Origin: Candidatus Hydrogenedentota bacterium
GTDB lineage: Bacteria > Hydrogenedentota > Hydrogenedentia > Hydrogenedentales > SLHB01
Length of the DNA: 39,506 nt
NCBI GenBank assembly: GCA_016215105.1
Contig: JACRLJ010000019.1
Span: 1 to 39,506, forward strand
Direction of reading: 5' to 3'
Below are positions 34,152 through 39,506 of the stretch, one piece after another; within the stretch, counting starts at the first letter, position 1, and the number at the start of each line of letters is the position of its first letter. A program made the position numbers and the translations under genes. Under the pieces are notes generated by a model. The model was not told the origin of the DNA. It worked only from the letters and a program-made list of their open reading frames with translations, and searched no databases.

Positions 34152-35927
34152 ATGAGCGACGTACCGTCCCAGCGTGCGCCCAATATGTCCCCAGCCGAAA
34201 TCATCGCGCTCGGACTGCTTGTCCCGCTGATGGCTATTCTGTTGTACGCCGGTTGGCATACGTTCTGGTTTCTGACGGACGACGCCTATATCGCGTTTCG
34301 CTACGTCAGCAACAGTCAAATGGGCCACGGCTACGTATGGAACCCAGCCCCGTTCCGGCCCGTCGAAGGGTACACCAGCTTTCTATGGGTTGCGTTGCTG
34401 GACTGGGTCTGGTCAAATCTCGGCATCTCCCCTCCAGATGCGGCCAATGGAATTTCGCTGGGCTTCGCCGCCCTTACGCTCGTGATTGGAGCCTGCGCCG
34501 TCTTACAGATCACGTGGACAGACAGACTGAGACCGTATCGCGTCGTGTTCGTGGGGCTGGTGATGTTTGCGACGATTTCCAACCGGACATTCCTGGCGTG
34601 GACAAGTTCCGGCCTTGAAACCGCGATGTTCAACTTCCTGTTCACCGCCTGGCTGCTTCTTTGCCTGTCAATTCACGGCGCCAATCAAACACGCCGTATG
34701 ACCTGTCTCAGCGCGCTCGCATCCCTTGCAGCGCTAACCCGCCCTGATGGGTTGCCAATTGCGCTCGCCACGGCTTTACTGATTGGCGCCACGAGCCTTT
34801 ATCGCGCCCCGGCGTCCATTTCGATACTCAAGCGCCTCACGCCGCTGATGCCGCTGCTGGCCGTCCCCGCGCATCTCCTCTGGCGCAAGAATTTCTACGG
34901 AGAATGGCTGCCAAACTCGTACTACGCCAAGGTTGCGTCTCAAGCCTTCGGATGGGAGTTCGGATGGCGTTATCTTCTCTCGTTCGTGATGGAATACGCG
35001 CTTTGGCTGTGGCTCATCGCGGCCCTTGCGGCTGCTGTCCACACGTTGCGAAGGGCGCCGCAAACGCCACGCCGCTTCGCCCGCAAACCAGATGCTCACG
35101 GGATTGCGGCCGGTGTTGGAATTGGCTGCGTTCTATTCCAAGTTTCCTACTACGTCATCCGCGTCGGCGGGGATCACTTCGAGTTCCGCATATTCAGTTA
35201 TCTGATCTTGCTCGCCTTCATCTCCTACACCGGTTTTCTCAATAGAGTCTTCAGGAAACCCGGCCCCGCCATCCTGGCTTTCCTCTTCTTCATCGCCGTT
35301 TCTTGGGTGATTCCATGGACGCATTGGGCCGCCGCCAGGTCCATTAACCTGCCCACGCGCGTACGGATCTCAGTGGCCGATGCTCTCGGCAAATCAGCCG
35401 GTTGGACGCCATCTCCCCTGAAATCCTACGCGAAACTTTTCGACGAGCTTCAAGGTACTCTCATTGACCACGGGATTTGCATTCGGCATGAGGAGCATGT
35501 GCAGTTCAGCGAAGCGCAAAGGCGGTGGTGGCCAACGCGAGAGGAAGGCATGCGGATCGGGGGGGAAGGCTATCCCATCTTGGTGGAAGACTGCGTCGGA
35601 TACCCCGGTTGGGCGCTGCCGCGGATCAATATCATTGATTCATTGGGGTTGAATGACTACGTTGTGGCCCGTTCGGCTCCGGAAAAGAAAGTGCGGTTCA
35701 TGGCGCATGATCGGGTAGCGCCCCAAAGGTATCTGAAGTGCTTTTCGCCAAACGTTGAATTCAATAAGGCCGCCGGGACCGCTGAATTCCTCCGCGGCAA
35801 GATTGACCCTCGTGATTGGAAGGTTCGAGTTGCGCCACGCGACAAGGAACTTACCGCGGCGAAGATTTGCGAGTGCGAGCGGGACTTTGCGCTGATGCGC
35901 GGACTTACCCCGCCTCTCGCACGGTAG
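34152..35927 (+). CDS. GT-C-fold integral membrane glycosyltransferase (AftB/ZomB-like)
   Basis: The 591-residue protein has a cytoplasmic N-terminus, about ten membrane segments up to residue 395, and a soluble C-terminal domain of about 190 residues. The first extracytoplasmic loop contains WFLTDDAYIAFRY (Asp43-Asp44), followed by GHGYVWNP and VEGYTSFLWV. This is the signature of polyprenyl-phosphate-sugar-dependent GT-C enzymes such as the arabinofuranosyltransferase-like AftB/ZomB family. It would add a sugar to an envelope glycan or glycoprotein on the outer face of the inner membrane. Donor and acceptor are unknown. It is divergent from rplJ and stands alone. Confidence 0.8.
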   Translation: MSDVPSQRAPNMSPAEIIALGLLVPLMAILLYAGWHTFWFLTDDAYIAFRYVSNSQMGHGYVWNPAPFRPVEGYTSFLWVALLDWVWSNLGISPPDAANGISLGFAALTLVIGACAVLQITWTDRLRPYRVVFVGLVMFATISNRTFLAWTSSGLETAMFNFLFTAWLLLCLSIHGANQTRRMTCLSALASLAALTRPDGLPIALATALLIGATSLYRAPASISILKRLTPLMPLLAVPAHLLWRKNFYGEWLPNSYYAKVASQAFGWEFGWRYLLSFVMEYALWLWLIAALAAAVHTLRRAPQTPRRFARKPDAHGIAAGVGIGCVLFQVSYYVIRVGGDHFEFRIFSYLILLAFISYTGFLNRVFRKPGPAILAFLFFIAVSWVIPWTHWAAARSINLPTRVRISVADALGKSAGWTPSPLKSYAKLFDELQGTLIDHGICIRHEEHVQFSEAQRRWWPTREEGMRIGGEGYPILVEDCVGYPGWALPRINIIDSLGLNDYVVARSAPEKKVRFMAHDRVAPQRYLKCFSPNVEFNKAAGTAEFLRGKIDPRDWKVRVAPRDKELTAAKICECERDFALMRGLTPPLAR

Positions 35928-36011
35928 TCTTGCGCGAAACGCGGGGTCTGTCCCTCACCTGAATGGCGAGTACGGCATCAATGCAGACGCTTGCTCTGGA
36001 ACGAGCCAGAG

Positions 36012-36096
36012 GCGCAGCCAGAAAGCCTCCGTATAGTAAAACTCCGCACGAGCCGATGCCGGTATTGAACAACTTACAGACGCTTTCTGGCCGCGC
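36012..36096. repeat. Palindromic repeat family A, copy 2 (15-bp arms)
   Basis: GCGCAGCCAGAAAGC at 36012-36026 pairs with GCTTTCTGGCCGCGC at 36082-36096 with one mismatch. The 75-bp core (36017-36091) has exactly the same length as in copy 1 at 9180-9254. GCCTCC and TATA after the left arm, and CAACTTACAGA before the right arm, are shared; the interior differs. No coding potential. It lies in the 421-bp gap between the glycosyltransferase and STAS-like genes. Confidence 0.85.
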
Positions 36097-36236
36097 TGCG
36101 TCAAAAAGCCGACCTTCTGGCCGGATTCCGAGATCGTACTGCAATGCGCCAACTGCCGAATTCAGGGTTAACGGGGTCGCCCATTCCAGTTCGCCAGGAA
36201 TTCGCCGCTGATATCGCCCTTGCATCAACGTGCGGT

Positions 36237-36282
36237 GGCCAGTATTATTTGGCCCTTATCGCATATTTGTTAACTAATTAAC
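36237..36282. promoter_or_regulatory. AT-rich dyads upstream of the STAS-like gene
   Basis: GGCCA-N8-TGGCC at 36237-36254 is followed by GTTAA-CTAA-TTAAC at 36269-36282. The low GC content is unusual for this window and suggests a promoter with an operator. No exact -35/-10 pair could be fixed. Confidence 0.35.
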
Positions 36283-36348
36283 ACTGCCAAGGCGTGAGCG
36301 AACCGGTAGTACGCGCATCGGCTTGGCGCAACAACGAGGAGTGGCGCC

Positions 36349-36741
36349 TTGTATAAAATCGAGAAGAAAAGTTCCGGTTATTTGCTTACCTTTGGGGGTT
36401 TCATCGATGCGGCCGAGATGCAACGCTGGCTGGATGAGTCAAAACAGGTCCTTACCACGGCGCAAGCGCCGTACGGCGTTATTGTGGACATGCGTACCCT
36501 CAAGCCGTTGGCCCCTGACGTGCAAACTATCATGGTTACCGGCCAGGGTCTCTATAAGGAAAAAGGAATGCAACGTTCCGCCGTGGTCTTGAATGACGCG
36601 GTCACGACCATTCAATTCAAACGCCTAGCCCAACAATCGGGCATTTACGCGTTCGAACGGTATATTGACGCCTCCGCAACGCCCGAATGGGCCAAAGTCG
36701 CGGTCGCCTGGGTTCGAGACGCGGTCGACTGCGACAAGTAA
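36349..36741 (+). CDS. Small STAS/SpoIIAA-like domain protein
   Basis: The probable start is TTG 36349, 7 bp after GAGGAG, giving 130 residues. The order of beta-strands and helices (KIEKKSSGYLLTFGGFIDAAEM, GVIVDMRTLKPLAPD, RSAVVLNDAVTTIQFKRLA, YIDASATPEWAKVAVAWVRDA) resembles the SpoIIAA-like/STAS fold seen in small signalling and lipid-binding proteins. The serine phosphorylation site of true anti-sigma antagonists could not be identified. No anti-sigma factor or phosphatase lies next to it. It is bracketed by a family A repeat and two family B repeats. Confidence 0.65.
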   Translation: MYKIEKKSSGYLLTFGGFIDAAEMQRWLDESKQVLTTAQAPYGVIVDMRTLKPLAPDVQTIMVTGQGLYKEKGMQRSAVVLNDAVTTIQFKRLAQQSGIYAFERYIDASATPEWAKVAVAWVRDAVDCDK

Positions 36742-36832
36742 TCACCCGGCGAGAACTCGAGACTACGTTCTGGCCGAACTCCTACTGTAGTGAATCAAGG
36801 TTTGAAGCGCCTTGAATGAACATGGAGCTAAA

Positions 36833-36896
36833 GCGAAAACCAGGGACTGACTCGCTTTTCGGCAGTTTGAAAAGCGTGTCTGTCCCTGCTTTTCGC
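36833..36896. repeat. Palindromic repeat family B, copy 2
   Basis: This is a 64-bp stepped palindrome with all three arm pairs intact (GCGAAAA/TTTTCGC, GGGAC/GTCCC, CGCTTTTC/GAAAAGCG). It differs from copy 1 at only a few positions. The preceding 50-55 bp (from about 36779, TCCTACTGTAGTG) also align with the leader of copy 1. Confidence 0.9.
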
Positions 36897-36925
36897 GGCA
36901 ATCGCGCAACATACACAGAGCTCAA

Positions 36926-36989
36926 GCGAAAACCGGGGACTGACTCGCTTTTCGGTAGTTTGAAATGCGTGTCTGTCCCTGCTTTTCGC
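36926..36989. repeat. Palindromic repeat family B, copy 3
   Basis: This is a direct copy of the 64-bp palindrome, 29 bp after copy 2. It lacks the conserved leader. One inner-arm base is changed (GAAATGCG). The remainder of 36990-37089 shows nothing else recognisable on the plus strand. Confidence 0.9.
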
Positions 36990-37089
36990 ACTACGCTGGA
37001 CAGGGTCGTCTCCTCGGCGGCTTCTGATGTCGCTGCGGAAGACGCGCCAAGGATCTGCGGCGCAACCGTCTCGCTTCCGTCAATACTTC

Positions 37090-37118
37090 TTGACTCGTCG
37101 CGTGAACGCGTATACAGT
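37090..37118 (+). promoter_or_regulatory. Promoter of the nikR-nickel transporter operon
   Basis: TTGACT at 37090-37095 and TACAGT at 37113-37118 are 17 bp apart (TATACA at 37111 would give 15). The -10 box lies inside the left arm of the NikR operator, so NikR binding would block polymerase. Confidence 0.55.
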
Positions 37119-37148
37119 ATTACGAATAGGGCCACAAGTAATACTGTA
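37113..37148. promoter_or_regulatory. NikR operator
   Basis: TACAGTATTAC and GTAATACTGTA form an 11-bp perfect inverted repeat with a 14-bp spacer, directly before nikR. It contains GTATTAC-N14-GTAATAC, which fits the GTRTTAC-N14-GTAAYAC type described for Geobacter NikR. Nickel-bound NikR should repress its own gene and the transporter genes that follow. Confidence 0.85.
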
Positions 37149-37161
37149 AGAGATGTCACCC

Positions 37162-37578
37162 ATGCCAAACCTCGTCCGTATGAGCTTCTCCATCGAGGAG
37201 CCCCTCCTCAAGAAGTTCGAGAAGATCCTCAAGGAACGATCCAACTCCAATCGCTCCGAGTTTGTCCGCGACCTCATTCGCGATCAACTGGTCCAGGACG
37301 AGTGGCAACGCAACGAAGAGGCGCTGGGAACCATCACGCTCATCTACAACCACCAGGCGCGGCAATTAAACGACCGCCTCATCGAAGTCCAGCACCATCA
37401 TCATGACGCAATCCTCGCCACTACGCACGTACACCTCGACGAGCACACCTGCGCCGAGATGATCATGGTGCGCGGCAAGGCGAGCGAGATTCGCCACATT
37501 GCTGACGCGCTGCAGGACCAGAAGGGCGTGCTGCATACCGCGCTTTCCATGAGCTCCACCGGCAAGAAACTCTCCTGA
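37162..37578 (+). CDS. nikR: Nickel-responsive transcriptional regulator NikR
   Basis: The N-terminal ribbon-helix-helix (VRMSFSIEEPLLKKFEKILKE and SNRSEFVRDLIRDQL) binds DNA; the C-terminal ACT-like domain binds nickel. The four high-affinity ligands are all present with E. coli spacing: the first His of QHHHHD, then HVH eleven residues on, then Cys in DEHTCAE. ATG 37162 is preferred because AAGAG is about 10 bp upstream; at ATG 37153 that site would touch the start codon. The length of 138 residues is normal. Its operator overlaps its promoter, and nikM follows 14 bp downstream. Confidence 0.95.
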   Translation: MPNLVRMSFSIEEPLLKKFEKILKERSNSNRSEFVRDLIRDQLVQDEWQRNEEALGTITLIYNHQARQLNDRLIEVQHHHHDAILATTHVHLDEHTCAEMIMVRGKASEIRHIADALQDQKGVLHTALSMSSTGKKLS

Positions 37579-37592
37579 CGGAGGCACGCAAG

Positions 37593-38264
37593 ATGCACAT
37601 CCCCGACGGATTCGTCAGCGCGCCAATCAACGCGGCCGCCTTTGCCGTGTCTGTGGCGGTGTGCGGGGCCGCCGTCGTTCGCGCCAACCACACCCTGGGT
37701 GAACGCCAAGTACCGCTGCTCGGAATGACCGCCGCGTTCATCTTCGCCGCGCAAATGCTGAACTTTCCAGTGCTGACGGGAACCAGCGGCCACTTTCTCG
37801 GAGCGGTCCTGGCCGCCGTGCTGCTCGGCCCGCTCAACGCCTGCCTCATCCTGGCGCTCGTCTTGCTCGTGCAATGTCTCCTCTTCAGCGACGGCGGGCT
37901 CACCGCGCTCGGCAGCAATGTCTTCAACATGGGCGTCGTGGGCGGTATCGGAGGCTACGCCGTATTTCGCCTTCTGCTCTCCCTACTTCCGAAGACGCGC
38001 GCGGGATTCATGGCCGCCGCCGCAGCCGCTTCGTGGACTTCCATCGTAGCCGCCGCTATCAGTTGCGCAGTCGAACTCGCAATTTCCGGCACTTCGCCAC
38101 TAGCGCTTGCCTTGCCCGCCATGGCTGGCGTACACGCCCTAATCGGTATCGGGGAAGCGTTTATCACCTGCGCGACACTGTCGGTCATCTTGGCGTCACG
38201 TCCGGACTTGGTCGGCGCGTGGACCAAATCCGCCGTTTCGCCCCAGTTGGAGGGCGAACGATGA
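37593..38264 (+). CDS. nikM: Nickel ECF transporter substrate-binding membrane subunit NikM/CbiM
   Basis: The 223-residue membrane protein begins MHIPDGF, whose N-terminal amine and His2 hold the metal in this family. It has about seven membrane segments and the conserved TGTSGHFLGA loop and GSNVFNMG segment. CbiM (cobalt) and NikM (nickel) are close relatives; the NikR gene and operator before it favour nickel. GGAGG lies 9 bp before the ATG. Its stop overlaps the next start as ATGA. Confidence 0.93.
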   Translation: MHIPDGFVSAPINAAAFAVSVAVCGAAVVRANHTLGERQVPLLGMTAAFIFAAQMLNFPVLTGTSGHFLGAVLAAVLLGPLNACLILALVLLVQCLLFSDGGLTALGSNVFNMGVVGGIGGYAVFRLLLSLLPKTRAGFMAAAAAASWTSIVAAAISCAVELAISGTSPLALALPAMAGVHALIGIGEAFITCATLSVILASRPDLVGAWTKSAVSPQLEGER

Positions 38265-38578
38265 CACGCGCCTCAAAGTTCTTCGTCATCGCCGGCATGG
38301 CAATCGCCGTGCTTGCTCTGCTCGCCCCGTTTGCATCCAAGACCCCAGATGGCCTCGAAAAAGTCGCGCAAGACGCCGGCTTCGCCGAACGCGGCGAGGC
38401 GGGCCCGGCGGGACGATTCACGCTACTGCGGGACTACGCCATCCCTGGCGTTCACAACAAATTCGCCTCGACTGCGCTGGCCGGACTTATCGGCGCCGCG
38501 CTGGTGTTTGGCGTCACCTTCGGAGTCGGCAGGATGCTGGCGCGCAGACCGTCGCCCCAGAACGGCAAGAAACCGTGA
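38261..38578 (+). CDS. nikN: Nickel ECF transporter accessory subunit NikN (PDGLE domain)
   Basis: The 105-residue protein has one membrane segment near each end (FFVIAGMAIAVLALLAPF and ALAGLIGAALVFGVTFGVG). The motif TPDGLEKVAQDAGF in the extracytoplasmic loop defines the PDGLE/NikN group, which replaces CbiN in nickel transporters. Starting at ATG 38261 it overlaps nikM by 4 bp, and it overlaps cbiQ as GTGA at its end. Confidence 0.88.
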   Translation: MTRASKFFVIAGMAIAVLALLAPFASKTPDGLEKVAQDAGFAERGEAGPAGRFTLLRDYAIPGVHNKFASTALAGLIGAALVFGVTFGVGRMLARRPSPQNGKKP

Positions 38579-39339
38579 TCAGCGCCACCATAGACGAAAT
38601 CGCGGCACAGAATAGCCCGATCCACCGACTCGACGCGCGCGTCAAGATCTGCGCCTTCGTGGGCACGATATTCGTCTCTGTGTCTACAAGACCCGCCGCC
38701 TTCGCTGCCTTCGCCGGCTATCTCCTCCTCGCGCTGGTCATCCTTCTCTGCGCCCGAGTTCCTCTCGTTTACGCGGCCAAGCGCTCTCTGGTGGTCATTC
38801 CGTTTGCCCTGCTGGCCGCCATCTCGATCCCCTTCATGCCCCACCCGCATTCCATCCACCCGCTGCTGAGTGTGGGCAGGCTCCAAGTCACGCGCGAAGG
38901 CCTGCTCGCGATGTGGAACGTCGCCATCAAGGCGTACGTCGGCGTCGTTTGCCTCATCACCTTGTCAACGACTACACCCTTTCCAAAGCTCCTCCAAGGA
39001 CTCGAACAACTTTGGACACCCAAACTGGTCACCTTGCTCGTGAGTTTTCTGTATCGCTATCTGTTCGTGCTGACGGACGAGGCCCTGCGCATGAAACGCG
39101 CCGCCGTATCGCGCGGATATCGCGGACGCTGGATCTGGCAAGCCCGCACGGTCGGCCACCTCATCGGAACCCTGTTCCTGCGCAGTTACGAGCGCGGCGA
39201 ACGCGTCTGTCTCGCCATGGCGTCGCGCGGATTCACCGGCAAGCCCACCGGATTCGGAAGCGCTACACTGCGTCCGCGCGACTATGCGTTCCTGCTGGCG
39301 GCCCTGAGCATCGTCCTCCTGCTGAGGTGGCGCGCGTGA
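38575..39339 (+). CDS. nikQ: ECF transporter transmembrane component CbiQ/NikQ
   Basis: From GTG 38575 the protein has 254 residues and about five membrane segments. It has both coupling-helix motifs of EcfT proteins: AAVSRGYRG and [10 protein letters not shown], which contact the ATPase subunits. It links nickel passage through NikM to ATP hydrolysis. It overlaps nikN and the ATPase gene by 4 bp each, showing tight translational coupling. Confidence 0.92.
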   Translation: MISATIDEIAAQNSPIHRLDARVKICAFVGTIFVSVSTRPAAFAAFAGYLLLALVILLCARVPLVYAAKRSLVVIPFALLAAISIPFMPHPHSIHPLLSVGRLQVTREGLLAMWNVAIKAYVGVVCLITLSTTTPFPKLLQGLEQLWTPKLVTLLVSFLYRYLFVLTDEALRMKRAAVSRGYRGRWIWQARTVGHLIGTLFLRSYERGERVCLAMASRGFTGKPTGFGSATLRPRDYAFLLAALSIVLLLRWRA

Positions 39340-39506
39340 ATCCCGCCGAAACCGCTGTGCAGATTACATCGCTGTCGTTCACCTATCCGGATACGACCCG
39401 AGCCTTGGACAACATCTCGCTCGATATCGCGGCAGGGGAACGCGTCGGTCTAATCGGAGCGAACGGCGCCGGCAAGTCCACCTTGCTCCTGCACCTCAAC
39501 GGCATC
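39336..39506 (+). CDS. nikO: ECF transporter ATPase CbiO/NikO (partial, cut by window end)
   Basis: GTG 39336 opens a frame of 57 codons reaching the window end. It starts with an ABC ATPase beta-sheet ([20 protein letters not shown]) and contains the Walker A motif GANGAGKST. The signature, Walker B and H-loop lie outside the window. It overlaps the cbiQ/nikQ stop as GTGA and powers the nickel transporter. Confidence 0.93.
   Translation, partial: MNPAETAVQITSLSFTYPDTTRALDNISLDIAAGERVGLIGANGAGKSTLLLHLNGI

Noticed and set aside
36833-36989. CRISPR-like pattern of two repeats separated by 29 bp
   Set aside because: The repeats are 64 bp, imperfect and strongly palindromic, a third copy lies 26 kb away with a different flank, and no cas gene is present.

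Overview
The window is about 39.5 kb of GC-rich bacterial chromosome. The organism is probably Gram-negative: there is an outer-membrane beta-barrel protein at 28908-30491 and several secreted glycosidases. A sugar-degrading heterotroph from the PVC or Hydrogenedentota-like part of the tree would fit the large GH2 and GH42-like enzymes with signal peptides, the alpha-L-fucosidase, the Asp-box sialidase-fold protein, the M56 sensor with carboxypeptidase-regulatory repeats and the ECF sigma N-terminus. That placement is inference; no rRNA or tRNA gene was seen.

Layout. 1-2266: the end of an unknown gene, then folD behind a clear promoter, then a sialidase-fold gene. 2291-3802 (minus): a receiver-GAF-HD-GYP response regulator. 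3900-8535 (minus): an arginine operon read argD-argF-argG-argH, in which argG has lost about 50 codons plus the reading frame. 8698-10580: a FmdB-type zinc ribbon, then a small AbiEii-like nucleotidyltransferase cassette between two kinds of palindromic repeat. 10581-12604 (minus): two medium-chain dehydrogenases. 12789-18740: GH42-like and GH2 glycosidases. 18799-19805: a truncated ECF sigma gene and about 740 bp of apparent debris. 19806-23746: a BlaI-type repressor with two phased operators, translationally coupled to an M56 (BlaR1-like) sensor of unusual architecture. 23960-28401: a membrane protein, an acyl-CoA synthetase, a GH29 fucosidase and a HAD phosphatase. 28837-31868 (minus): an alginate-export-type porin and a sugar isomerase, each followed by a terminator. 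32014-32772: a methyltransferase. 32833-34005 (minus): rplJ-rplL with a full L10 leader and attenuator, but detached from rplKA and rpoBC. 34086-35927: a GT-C membrane glycosyltransferase. 35928-36989: a second repeat-bracketed segment carrying a STAS-like gene. 37090-39506: a NikR-controlled nickel ECF transporter operon, cut off in its ATPase gene.

The most informative points are the broken argG inside an otherwise intact operon, two families of palindromic repeats that occur in the same order around two unrelated cargo segments, the phased BlaI operators and the matching NikR operator, the lone rplJL bicistron, and the M56 sensor whose ligand domain is replaced by beta-sandwich repeats with a 16-unit Ser-Thr-Pro minisatellite between its membrane segments.
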